64,000 bases of DNA, taken from NCBI GenBank assembly GCA_964019415.1, contig OZ025875.1, positions 7,547,306 to 7,611,305 of the forward strand. Direction: 5' to 3'. Shown here one piece after another: positions 43,598-58,542 of the stretch (the first letter of the stretch is position 1; each line of letters starts with the position of its first letter). The DNA comes from Ianthella basta (lineage: Eukaryota; Porifera; Demospongiae; Verongiida; Ianthellidae). Made by a program: the position numbers and the translations under genes. The notes below the pieces were generated by a model. It ran no database searches. It saw only the letters and a list, made by a program, of their open reading frames with translations, and was not told where the DNA came from.

Positions 43598-44233
43598 TCA
43601 GGACTCTGCAGCTTCAGCTTGCTTGATGTCAGGGTTCTCCTCACCACCTGTGGGCTGGACCAGCTGTTCTTCTTCATTCTCTTGGAACCACGTTTCCTGT
43701 CTTTCCAGCATTTCTCTTCTTGCTTGTGCTAGTTCCTGCTTCCTCTTTTGCCTTCTTTGCTTCACAACAGCCAAGACAACAGCAAGTGGACAGAGGACGA
43801 GGTTAAGGACAAGAAGGATGCCACACACAAGGGACACTGCAATTAAAGTCTGGTTGTATGTTGAGGATGCCACTGCAGTGGGAGGGGAGAGTGACGCGGG
43901 GGAGAGATGATTGAGGTCACTACTTTAACAGAGGCAAGGGACAGTCAATGTTGCAGTGGGTAGATGTCAATACTGTCAACACCATACCATGTCACTGGTG
44001 CCCACAGCCATAGCTAGTTGCTGTATACATGTGTCACTGCATTGACTTACAGTGCGTGCCTGCATCTTGAGCTCCTCCTCCTGAACCGCTAGTATGGTTG
44101 GCTGATGCTATCAGATGAATATGGGTATGTTGTCACATATGAGCAAGTACACACAAAACATATAGCTAGGCACACATGCACACAAACAACACACACATAG
44201 ACACACACACGCGCACACATGCACACACACATG

Positions 44234-44266
<33 letters not shown>

Positions 44267-44842
44267 GTGCACCCACACCCACACACCCCACACCACGCAC
44301 GCATGCACGCACACCCACCCACACCCACACCCACACACACACACACACACACCACACACACGGCCTACATAGCTAGTTGCGGCTCGCGCGCAGCTACGTA
44401 GCTACGTACGTACTTTCCAGCTACAGAGTGGTTAAAGAGTTTGGTAACCGAGAGTCTGACTAACACGTTATAGGCCATAGCGATTCTAGCTGACTATGGA
44501 GCGGCTACGTCCCTCAACGGCTTAGTGACCCACTTCGCGTAGCTATAGTTACGTACGTAGCTATTTACCTGAGCACGGCGGCTGCTCGCTCGCGTGTTAA
44601 GCTAGCATCCAAAAAGGATATAGGCCCAGCCGTGGCACACCCCAGCCTTCCCTAACTAGGCCGCTATCTGCACAATTTAATACTTTTAAACTCGATCCTC
44701 AAACCACAAAACTGTCACGGCAATGAATACCTACCCACGCACACAGAAACGTACGTACCGACACACACACTGAGTGTTTCTCACCAATAGTGGTCCGGAC
44801 AGACACCAGAATCAGGTTTACAACGAATAGCCCTTTCAGCAT
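43598..44842 (-). CDS. Gene A: small single-pass membrane protein with charged tyrosine-free tail
   Basis: Three exons: 44842-44785 (signal peptide M-L-K-G-L-F-V-V-N-L), 44051-44080 read on the minus strand (30-nt microexon, GGAQDAGTH) and 43872-43598 (membrane helix and tail). All are phase 1; 120 aa. The mature ectodomain is about 17 residues. The helix (about 37-62, LIAVSLVCGILLVLNLVLCPLAVVLAVV) ends in KQRRQKRK, then a charged, probably helical segment rich in Glu, Arg and Gln, with no tyrosine. A duplicate of the microexon at 35051-35080 supports that exon. It may be an accessory subunit for the neighbouring receptors; no known family recognised. It is the first gene of the array and is divergent from TPMT-1. 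Confidence 0.6.
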
Positions 44843-45953
44843 CTTCTCTTCGGGTCTAAAGCAGACCTAGGTAAGTCACTGGACAGCGATAAGGTCGCGG
44901 CTGGGTGCGTTCAAAAAGCCATACTAATGATGCCATTATTATTGTGTTTAGTGGGTTGTTGCGAAACTAACCATAGTAAAACATGGAAACAGCTATTGAG
45001 TTATCCGGAAGTGTTTTGAATACAGTCTAGTCCTGTGTCTGCAACAAACAGATTCCAAGAATTAGGGGGCAGTTTAAACTTGTCTGATGAGAGTATGCAT
45101 TCTGACTTACATAGTAATATGATCACCCTCTCTGGCTAGCTACTTAGATACCAAAATAATTTGCAAAGGCTGGTTGCAAAAGTTAGGGCTGTTATATGCT
45201 ATGGTCCTATTTAGAGCCAGGGAGGCTGGCTGTTTTGAGAGGTCGCTACATTACTGAGGTGGATTATAGTGTTTGTGTTCTGTGTAATGTAACAAGAAAG
45301 AGAAAATTATACCAGATCAAGGGAATGTGAATAAGGAGACAAACTGTCGCAAATGTGCACGTGAGGGTTGTAGGTTTGAGGTGTATATGCAGTAAGCTAT
45401 AAGTACTGGCAGTGCTGTGACACTAAAACGTCAGGCCCTGACCCGTAGCCTGGTCAGAAAATGGGGGGTTCTTGTCCAGCCAAAGTGGAACACAGTGCAA
45501 TACTATGAGTGCTGCTGAGCAGTGTTAGGTATAATTAGAAGTTAACATGGAATGACACGTTTTAGGGACTATAATGTGGAGCTTTTAGTGGCAGGTGGAA
45601 CTTATCCAGTGCTGTGGAGGGGGGGAGGGGGGTCTTTTGAACCCCTCGACCCCCCCCCCCCCCCCCCCCAACCTACGGGCCTGGTCAGGCTAAGTCAGAA
45701 CAACATTACCTAGAATACCATACTAGATCAATGAGCCGTTCCTCTGCTTTTGAGCACCCTCAGAACTACTACGGATCCCACGGAAAGTTGCAGCGCTACC
45801 AGGCTCTGGTCTCGCTCATCAGGCTCGCCCCTACGATGATAATCATCTGCCTATGTAGTTATTCATTGGGTGTGAATTCTGAAAAACTAGTGATGATGGC
45901 GGAACGCTAGTCGTATAACACAAGGGAAAGTAGCGCCTTTCATACTCGCTGCA
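44843..45953. other. Divergent intergenic region, gene A to TPMT-1
   Basis: 1.1 kb between two head-to-head genes, so it probably holds both promoters. Contains a dispersed repeat copy (45185-45260) and a poly-C run (about 45649-45669). No exon seen. Confidence 0.5.
45185..45260. repeat. Dispersed repeat, copy 3
   Basis: Shares GCTATGGTCCTATTTAGAGC-like and GGGAGGCTGGCTGTTT segments with 36501-36616. Confidence 0.5.
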
Positions 45954-49303
<3,350 letters not shown>

Positions 49304-49686
49304 TCCGACCGATACTTGTCTAGCGCTCTGCAATATACCAGTGGTTTAGTTTCAAGCTTTGGTGATATTTTGTTTGTGCCAATGCAGTGGATTGGACATT
49401 CCTACACTGTGCAGCAATGAAGACAGTCATCTGAATTTTTGTACACTGCACATGTTGTAAGTAGCGATATGTATGAGTGATTGTGAGAGCTAAGGCTCAA
49501 AGTGCTGCTTGTCCAGGTCTCTAAACGTCATGCATTGAAGCATTCGGAGTGACTCACTGTGGAGGTGTAAAGCGGATTCATTGCTGCAAGCAAGTGCGGG
49601 GGCGGTGCTCACAAATAGGGCTTCCCCTAAATGTCGTCATAGGTTTGCTGGTGATTCGGTCAAGAGTGGGCTCGTGGTTCGGTACC
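49304..49686. other. Spacer TPMT-1 to TPMT-2
   Basis: No exon. The last ~200 bp match 52565-52800 upstream of TPMT-3 closely, so the duplicated unit includes the promoter region. Confidence 0.6.
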
Positions 49687-50706
49687 ATGGCGTTAGCAGA
49701 CCACACTCTTAGTGCTTGGGGAAAGCGATGGGAAGAAGGGAAGGCTAGCTGGCACGAGACTAGCGTAAACCCGTAAGTGGACGAGTAAGTGCACGGTGAT
49801 ACGTATGTACGTGGCTGCGTCGTTGTCAGAGAGGGTTAGCAATGGTTACAATGTACATATAATAGTAGACTCGTCTTCTCGTTGAGGCGCGTCCAGTTGC
49901 GCCTTAGCGCTGGACTAGGTTACACACAGAAGACAGAACTGCATAGCTGATCGTCGAGCTCTCGCCGCACCTGGTATGTGCTATCACCTATAATGGTATG
50001 GTTTGGTGTTGGCGACAGTGTTTGTTTCTTAGAAACATGCTGAAGGTTGGAGTTTCCACTCTGCCCTACTTTACTCTATATATGCCCATGTTGTTGCTGT
50101 CCAGGTCGCTTAGCAAGCACTTTCATGCCTTACTGGAGAGGACTGTGTGTGGGGAAGACAAGACTAAAGGTGACCAACACAGTCCCAGTTCCATCCGGAT
50201 ACTGGTACCACTGTGTGGAAAGACAGTTGACATGATGTGGTAAGTGATAAGACAGATGCTCGTGTCCCCGGACCTAACAGGGTATATATGTATAGTCATT
50301 GCACACTGTACATCCGCAGTTCATCCTGTTGTGTCATTCAGCAAAGTGCAGACATCCTAGACAGACAGTGATGTAAGAGCTGTATTGTATGGCCTTCTTC
50401 CTTCAGGCTTGCTGAAGCTGGTCATGAGGTGGTGGGTGTTGAGTTCTCTGAGCTAGCAGTGAAGGAATTCTTTACTGAGAACAGTCTACCATTTGAACAT
50501 GAGCAGGTTGGAAAGTTGGTACGATACAAGGTGAGTTTGGTGTGTTGCATACTTCACTGGTCGGGAGTACTCTGTATCATCTTTACTACCCACAATTCCA
50601 TATGTAACTTTTCCTCCCTTCCTATCCTCAGTGTACAGATGTGTCAAAGAAAGTGGAATTATGGCAAGGAGACATGTTTGAATGTTCCAGGTAAGTGTAG
50701 CAGCAG

Positions 50707-50795
<89 letters not shown>

Positions 50796-52129
50796 TGTGT
50801 GTTCCGATTGCCTTAGTTGATGCACCATATACACTCTCTCCCCAAACAAGTGTCACACATCATTTGACCTTGTGCTTATGGCCACAATGGATGAATCCAA
50901 TAGCTTGCTCTTCACTGTTGGTCAGTGTAGTCCAATGTTGTCTAGTACCAGTCTCAGCCTCTCATCATGCCTAGCTCTGAGGTAGTAGTCTGTACAGGCA
51001 GACATGCATCTGGTAGTGCAGGATACTTCCTTTGGAGCATCGAGTATCCCAGGAGGTCACTCTTGATTGACAAGTTTAATGTAACAATTCAACATTCACA
51101 GACTTTGTTAGGCATGCTATTACATGCAATGTTGTGTAGCCGGACAAACCCCCCAAGGCAAGTGAATCGTTGTGTTCACTCAAATTGTTAATGAATAAGT
51201 GACTTTATGGTTGTGCTCAATTCTCCAAAATGTGTATCATTTATTATCTGGTATGTTACATACATGCAGTGACAACGTTGGCCATTTTGATGCTGTGTGG
51301 GATCGTGGCAGTATGGTGGCAGTGAATGTCGGGGACAGAGAGAGGTTTGGTCACATGCACGTCATGCAGATAGCAATAGGCATGAACTGTTCAGTCAATA
51401 AACTCATCAACCCTTGTGCAGTAATTGAGTGTGTTGTTCAAACTACAGGGAAAGTACCTATATAGTGTGATGTAAAGAATTAGCTGTAAGCTGCAGGACT
51501 TGTACAATGGTTCGGGGCTAATGTATTGCTTTCCCCTTTAATGCACCTTCCTTCTTACGCCTTCCATCCTTGGTATCCATCATAAATGTACTGTGCATGG
51601 TCAGAGCTCCCATCACCCGACACCTCCTACTCCCCCCATGCTGCATGCTATTTGCTAATCCCACCATGTTTGAATGACATAAATGCAGGACACATAGTTC
51701 AGCTACCTTCTTCTATCTCTTACTCAATCTACAGGTATGTGGACCTCATCCTCTCCGTCCTTGTACCAAAAGGAGCCATCTTGATGTCCTCCTTTGACTA
51801 TAACCAAGAGGAGAGACTGATAGCACCATTCTCCATCCCAGGTCCCATGCTGCAGCAGCTCTGGGGTCAGTCCTGCAGCAGGAAGAGCTCTCTATGAAGC
51901 TGTAGAGAGACCGTAGATCTGTTGTAGTTGGTGCAGTTTCTCTCTAGTTTAATGTCAAAAGGATGTTTATATGTTGTTTGCTCCTTGTTCCTCCCTGTCA
52001 GGTCAGACCTGCTCACTTGAGCTGTTGGAGACTCGCGACATGTTTAAAGAGAACGCAGAGAAATACCACAAGGCATGGGGGCTGAGCAGAATGGATGAAG
52101 TGGTTTACATCATCCAGAAGATGTCCTGA
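49687..52129 (+). CDS. TPMT-2: thiopurine S-methyltransferase-like enzyme
   Basis: Seven exons: 49687-49772, 50105-50239, 50407-50530, 50632-50690, 51270-51344, 51735-51865, 52002-52129; 245 aa. Intron phases are the same as in TPMT-1 (2, 2, 0, 2, 2, 1). It has ILVPLCGKTVDMMW for SAM binding, GVEFSELAVKEFF, FDAVWDRGSMVAVN, ILMSSFDYNQEERL and a C-terminal DEVVYIIQKMS. The start ATG gives MALADHTLSAWGKRWEEG, aligned with the other copies. Nearly identical to TPMT-3 in exons and in several intron stretches, so the duplication is recent or kept similar by gene conversion. Confidence 0.92.
50710..50800. repeat. (GT)n microsatellite in TPMT-2 intron 4
   Basis: Starts about 20 bp after the exon 4 donor. 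TPMT-3 has a GT tract in the same position. Confidence 0.97.
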
Positions 52130-52803
52130 TTTGACCGCTATATACTTTGACTGGAGCTATACAAAATGTACCAGTGGTTTAGTTTTCAAGTTTTGGCAAT
52201 AATTTTCTTTGTACCAATATGTCATGGAGTTTTATATGTTCCTACAGTATAGATGGCGAAAGTCATCCGACTACTTGTACACTGCATACCGTATGGTGTA
52301 AGTAGCAATGAGTGAGGGGGACTGGCTCATGCAAGGTGCTCCTTGTCCAGATCTAAGCATCATGCATTCAAGTAACGTTGAGCACGCTCCGCTGAAGACA
52401 TTTTTTCTGATGACAGTAAAGTCTGTATTGAGCAGCCATGCAAGTATGTATGTATACCCGAGGGAAGGCATCATTTGGGGAGTGTATTGATATAGCAATC
52501 TCAATCATTTGTGAAACTAAGGCGGATTTTGCTTAGAGTGCTGGGTATGTACGTACATGTAGCGATGAGTGATTGTGAGAGCTAGGGCTCAAAGTGCTGC
52601 TTGTCCAGGTCTGTAAACGTCATGCATTGAAGCATTCGGAGTGACTCACTGTGGAAGTGTAAAGCAGATTCATTGCTGCAGGTAAATGCGGGGGCGGCAC
52701 TCACAAATGGGGTTTCCCCTAAATGTCATCCTCCCCGGGCCGGTCGCATCTAGGTTGGTGAATTCGATTCGGTCAAGAGTACTCGTGGTTCGATACAGAT
52801 ACA
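52130..52803. other. Spacer TPMT-2 to TPMT-3
   Basis: The first part (about 52260-52500) matches the 3' flank of TPMT-3 (55480-55730). The last part matches the 5' flank of TPMT-2. This marks the tandem-duplication unit as about 3.1 kb. Confidence 0.6.
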
Positions 52804-53905
52804 ATGGCGTTAAAGGAGTACACTCTCAGTGCCTGGGGAAAGCATTGGGAAGAAGGGAAGACTGGCTGGCACGAGACTACCGTAAACCCGTAAGTGCACA
52901 GTGATACGTATGTACGCGGCTGCCTCTATCTATGCTTTGTCAGAAGGGTTAGCAATGGTTACAATGTATAATAGTAGACTCGTCTTCTCGTTGAAGCGTC
53001 CAGTTACGCCTTACCGCGAAATTTGTGTCTACATAGCTCAATGGACTAGGTTACAGATACACACAGAAAGTGGAACAGCAGATATAGCTGACCAGCGAGC
53101 CCTCGCCGCACCTGGTATGTGCTATCACCTATAATGGTATGGTTTGGTGTTGGCAACAGTGCTCGTTGCTTAGAAACTTGCTGAAGGTTGGAGTTTCCAC
53201 TCCCCCCTCTGTCCCTCTTTACTCTATATATGCCCATGTTGTTGCTGTCCAGGTCGCTTAGCAAGCACTTTCATGCCTTACTGGAGAGGACTGTGTGTGG
53301 GGAAGACAAGACTACAGGTGACCAACATAGTCCCAGTTCCATCCGGATACTGGTACCACTGTGTGGAAAAACAGTTGACATGATGTGGTAAGTGGTAAGA
53401 CAGATGCTTGTGCCCCGGGCCTAACAGGGTATATATGTATAGTCATTGCACACTGTACATCCGCAGTTAATCCTGTTGTGTCATTCAGCAAAGTGCAGAC
53501 ATCCTAAGAGCTGTATTGTATGTATGGCCCTCTTCCTTCAGGCTTGCTGAAGCTGGTCATGAGGTGGTGGGTGTTGAGTTCTCTGAGCTAGCAGTGAAGG
53601 AATTCTTTACCAAGAACAATCTACCATTTGAACATGAGCAGGTTGGAAAGTTGGTACGATACAAAGTGAGTTTGATGTGTTGCACACTTTTAGTGATCGC
53701 GAGTACTCTGTGTCATCTTCACTACCCACAGTTCCATATGTAACCTTTCCTCCCCACCCCTTCCTCCCCCCTCAGTCTACAGATATGTCAAGGAAAGTGG
53801 AATTATGGCAAGGAGACATGTTTGAATGTTCCAGGTAAGTGTAGCATCAGTTTTGTGTGTGTGTGTGTGTGTGTGTGTGCGTGCATGCGTGTGTGTGTGT
53901 GTGTT

Positions 53906-53972
<67 letters not shown>

Positions 53973-55354
53973 CACACATCATTTGACCTTGTGCTTATCG
54001 CCACAATGGATGAATCCAATAGCCTGCTCTTCACTATTGGTCAGTGTAGTCCAATGTTGTCTAGTACCAGTCTCGGCCTCTCATCATACCTAGCTCTGAG
54101 GTAGTAGCCTGTACAGGCAGACATGCATCTGGTAGTGCAGGATACTTTCTATGGAGCATCAAGTATCCCAGGAAGGTCACTCTTGATTGACAAGTTTAAT
54201 GTAACAATTCACAGACCTTGCCAGGCATGCTATATATTACATGCAATGTTGTGTACCCGGACAAGCCCCCCAAGGCAAGTGAATCGTTGTGTTCACTCAA
54301 ATTGTTAATGAGTAGATGACTTTACTCAATTCTCCAAAATGTAAATTTATCATTCGATATGTACATTTCATGACATTTATCTGGTATGTTACGTACATGC
54401 AGTGACAACATTGGCCATTTTGATGCTGTGTGGGATCGTGGCAGTATGGTGGCAGTGAATGTCGGGGACAGAGAGAGGTTTGGTCACATGCACGTCATGC
54501 AGATAGCAATAGGCATGAACTGTTCAGTCAATAAATTCATCAACCTTTGTGCAGTAATTGAGTGTTGCTAGATTACAGGATAATTGCTGCGTGGGAATGG
54601 TTGAGAAGGAAAGGATAATGAGCGTAAGCCCATCAGGCCTTGCTGTGCTTATGCTTATTATCCCTTCCTTCTCAGTAATTGAGTGTGTTGTTCAAACTAC
54701 TGGGAAAGTACGTACATAGTGTGATGTATAGAATTAGGACTTGTACAATGGGTCAGGCTAACTTATTGCTTTCCTGTTTAATGCGCCTTCCTTCTTACAC
54801 CTTCCATCCTTGGTATCCATCATAAATGAACTGTACATGGTCAGAGCTCCCATCACCTGGCACTTTCCCCCACCCCTCCTCCCATGTTACATGCTTGAGG
54901 GAATTCGCTAATCCCACTATATTTAAATGACATGAATGCAGGGTGACTCCTTCTCAATCTACAGGTATGTGGACCTCATCCTCTCCGTCCTTGTACCAAA
55001 GGGAGCCGTCTTGATGTCCTCCTTTGACTATAACCAAGAGGAGAGACTGATAGCACCATTCTCCATCCCAGGTCCAATGCTGCAGCAGCTCTGGGGTCAG
55101 TCCTGCAGCAGGAGCTCTCTACGTAGCTGTAGAGAGACCATAGATCTGTTGTAGTTGGTGCAGTTACTCTCTAGTTTAATGTCGAAGGGATGTTTATGTT
55201 GTTTGCCCCTTGTTCCTCCCTGTCAGGTCAGACCTGCTCACTTGAGCTGTTGGAGACTCGCAACATGTTCGAAGATAATGCAGAAAGAATCCACAAAGCA
55301 TGGGGACTGAGCAGAATGGATGAAGTAATCTACATCATCCAGAAGACATCCTGA
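52804..55354 (+). CDS. TPMT-3: thiopurine S-methyltransferase-like enzyme
   Basis: Seven exons: 52804-52889, 53253-53387, 53542-53665, 53776-53834, 54403-54477, 54965-55095, 55227-55354; 245 aa. Same motifs and intron phases as TPMT-2. Small differences: KNNLPFEH in place of ENSLPFEH (exon 3), STDMSRK (exon 4), and the C terminus ends IIQKTS instead of IIQKMS. Intron 5 carries a 107-bp hairpin insertion not present in TPMT-2. All splice sites and the frame are intact, so it is probably functional. Confidence 0.92.
53853..53971. repeat. (GT)n microsatellite in TPMT-3 intron 4
   Basis: Same relative position as the tract in TPMT-2, with internal GCGTGCATGC interruptions. TPMT-4 has a shorter GT/GCGT run in the same place (60471-60500). 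Confidence 0.96.
54566..54672. mobile_element. 107-bp hairpin insertion with 14-bp target duplication
   Basis: Flanked by CAGTAATTGAGTGT at 54552-54565 and 54673-54686; TPMT-2 has this sequence once, without the insert. Contains 27-bp imperfect inverted arms (about 54603-54629 and 54647-54673). TPMT-2 serves as the empty site. Confidence 0.88.
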
Positions 55355-56029
55355 TTTGACCGCTATATACTTTGTCTAGTGCTCTGCAAGGTACCAGTGG
55401 TTAGTTTTCAAGTTTTGGCAATATTTACTTAGTTCCAATATGTCATGGAATTTTATGCATTCCTACAGTATAGATGGTGAAAGTCATCCAACTACTTGTA
55501 CACTGCATATGGTATGGTGTAGGTGGCAATGAGTGAGGGGGACTGGCTCATGCAAGGTGCTCCTTGTCCAGGTCTAAGCATCATGCATTCAAGTAACATT
55601 GTGCATGCTCCGCTGAAGACATTTGTTCTGATGACAGTAAAGTCTGTATTGAGCAGCCATGCAAGTATGTATGTATACCTGAGGGAAGGCATCATTTGGG
55701 GAGTGTATAGATAGCAATCTCAATCATTTGTGATCATGAAGGTGAATATTGCTTATAGAATGCTGGGTATGTACGTACATGTAGTGAGTATACAGTAGGT
55801 ACAGTAACAGCATGATTCTGATATCGACCACAATGCTTGTCTAGAGGATGTCATCCAAGTATATAACGTACACAAGACAGTTGTAAAGTGTGTGTGCTAC
55901 AGTTTTATAGTATTAGACTATAGCTAACACTATAATGCATTCTCTATTAGAATACATTTAAGCCATGCTTAAAATATTAATGATCATGCAGCTATAGAGA
56001 TGCTGTTCACTTTCAGCCATCACTCTCAG
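55355..56029. other. Convergent spacer TPMT-3 to receptor M
   Basis: Contains the duplicated TPMT 3' flank (to about 55740). No exon seen in the rest. Confidence 0.5.
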
Positions 56030-56489
56030 CTAGATATAATAGTAATCTTCTGAGGTGGGTGTGTCCTCAATGGGCTGGTAGGCGGGGCAGTCCTGCATTG
56101 AGATGTGATCACCATTGTCTGATGTAGTGTTGGTGTGGGGAGTGTGAAGGGGGTGGGGCTGATAGTGAAAGTGGGTGCGGCCCACATCTGGACATATCTG
56201 TACATAATAGTCTGAGGACTTGAGTGAGTCTATCGTCTGTGTCCTCACATCTCTAGATCCGTCAGTGGTGTTATCCTCAGCAACATGCTTCTGGCCACGT
56301 CTTCTGTATGCTACTGTTACCATGACTACCACTGCTGCCACCACATGTATCACTATTGGCAATATGCACACAATTGCCACCACCACTGCTATCACAATGG
56401 CAGTTACGGCTGATGTCCCAGTAGTACAAATGCTAGGACCTATGTGGTGACAGAGACCAACAGTTACATGTAAGGTGCATGTGATGTGT

Positions 56490-56559
<70 letters not shown>

Positions 56560-57583
56560 GATGGTCACTTACTTAAAGAGACATCAATCAGTGGTAGAGC
56601 AATCATCTGTGTAGTGAACTGACTGCTGTTTGCTGTCCTGGCTGCTTCTAGCACTCTTCCCTCAAATTCACTGAAGGACGCAGCCAGCTGGTATCGGTGT
56701 GACTCAACTCTTTCTGATGTTGGTGATAAGTTGATGCCCTTGGTGAACTTGGTGGGAGACCTGTTGTCTGGTACTGCTAACCCAATGAAAGCTCCTTCTG
56801 TGACAGGCAGTGAAAGAGGATCACTGTTAGTCCATATTTCATTGGGAAGCTCCTGTCGTGTGTTGGTTTGGTTGAGTAGTATGTGAGTGACTCTTCTGGT
56901 TGGTGAGTTCAGTCCGTCATGGAAGAGGAGAAAGTAGACTACCACTTCTTGACTTAGATTACTGTTAGCAGGCGATTTCGAAACAAACTGCATCCTCATC
57001 CTGATGTCAGTGATGGTTCCATTACAGTTGAAGTTCATTGAGGGAAAGACATACAGTGCATTCCATTGGGTGAAGCGTAGTTCTGCATTCCTTGATAAAG
57101 GCCCGTACAAGTTGATTGTTTCTGCTGGCAGAATTCCTTGAACACAGCACTCTGTAGTGATGGTGGACACATTATGCATTAGAATGGTTCTCATATACAG
57201 CAATAACTGTTAGTTTCTGTGCAAGTATGAGCTAGACCACTACACATCGAGTGTTCAGATAGTGTACGTATGTGTCCATATAGTCCTGTGACTGGTGCAC
57301 AGTGACACACACAGCTATATACCCTATAGGGAGTACATATGGAGAGGTCTCTCAACTCACCTTCTCCTCCCACTGCAGCAGGCAGCAGAAGGGAGACCAC
57401 CAGTAGAGAACAGACAAGAACAGACTGTCTTCTGGACTGTGTCTTCACAACTGAAGAAGGAACAAGATCAGTGTACACAACACACTGAAAATACTCTCTG
57501 GTTGAGTCAGTGAAGCAGTGGCGTCAACAGAGGAGCACTTCCCCTAGCTCACCTTCTAGCACCGACAGAGCTAAAGGAACCAT
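56030..57583 (-). CDS. Receptor M: unrecognised ectodomain, single TM, C-terminal ITAM
   Basis: Four exons: 57583-57553 (M-V-P-L-A-L-S-V-L-E), 57450-57361 (hydrophobic leader), 57151-56573 (ectodomain) and 56439-56030 (membrane helix and tail). All introns are phase 1; 369 aa. The signal sequence is split over two exons and preceded by a basic stretch (KTQSRRQ). The ~193-residue ectodomain starts with ECC, has several N-glycosylation sites (NGT, NLS, NQT, NSS) and segments such as FTQWNALYVFP and PLSLPVTEGAFIGLAVP. It matches no family I can name and is not Ig or FN3. The helix is at about 245-270, then YRRRGQK. The tail has YYVQI, YQPH and ends YQPI-x8-YYYI, a canonical ITAM spacing at the very C terminus. 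It interrupts the TPMT array in reverse orientation. Confidence 0.75.
56494..56558. repeat. (GT)n microsatellite in receptor M intron
   Basis: GT tract between the ectodomain and tail exons. Confidence 0.97.
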
Positions 57584-58542
57584 CCTTACTACTGACACAC
57601 ACCTATATATCCCCTAATGCATCTCCTTCACTTTACTGACCACACACAAATTGAAGTAGACTTGCTATTTGTTCCATTAGCTAATGGAGTAGAGTGTGAC
57701 AGGTTTCCTATATTAAAGTTTCTACATTGCAAGACCTTTAATTCATGTAATGTACAGGACGTGCGCATTACTAGTATATTGGCATGGGAATGAAGCGGCA
57801 GCTGTACATACCTATCACCATGGCAATTGGCAGCATTTCGGCGGGTAATATACAATTACACAGAGGGAATGCAATACAGAATTTTCACTCCAACAGCTAG
57901 CAGTATAGCTAGCTAGCTATACACCTAATACTCAATCTATACTGTATGCTAGTATAATGTGACAAGAGTATAGCTACATAAGAGATGATCTCTTTTGAAC
58001 CCTTGGTAGCTAACACTGAGTGAGCGCGAGAAGTTGTTTGGCAGGCCATGGATCCCACAGATTTTGACACTGACCTAAACTAACCATGCATCTAGTAGCT
58101 AACACAATGGATGTGTTTTGCATGGCATTTTACCAAAATTAGCAGTATTTCATTTTGAGGAGGTATTATAATGACACATATGCCACCGCCACCACCACCA
58201 CACAGTGCAAGTTACAATATCGCGGCCACCACCACCTGTGCCAGTAGTGTGTATCTGCGCCAGTTGGTCAAACTACACATATTGATGCTAAAGGCCAATA
58301 GCAAGGTGCACACAATTTGGTCTATGATGTTCACAGCCAGCTAGCTAGCAGACTATACTACAACGAGTGGTTTAGTGCAGCTATACAACCTTTTGCTAAA
58401 GGAGTACATCAATTGCAAGTATCTGCTGCATGTGATATATAATCGCCCTGGGCGAGAACAGATTTATTGCGTAACCATAGACCCTACAACAGTAACGACC
58501 GACCAGAAGCTAAGAGAAGTTGAAGGCAGGTCATCTGATGCG
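57584..58542. other. Divergent intergenic region, receptor M to TPMT-4
   Basis: About 960 bp between head-to-head genes; likely holds both promoters. No exon seen. Confidence 0.5.
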
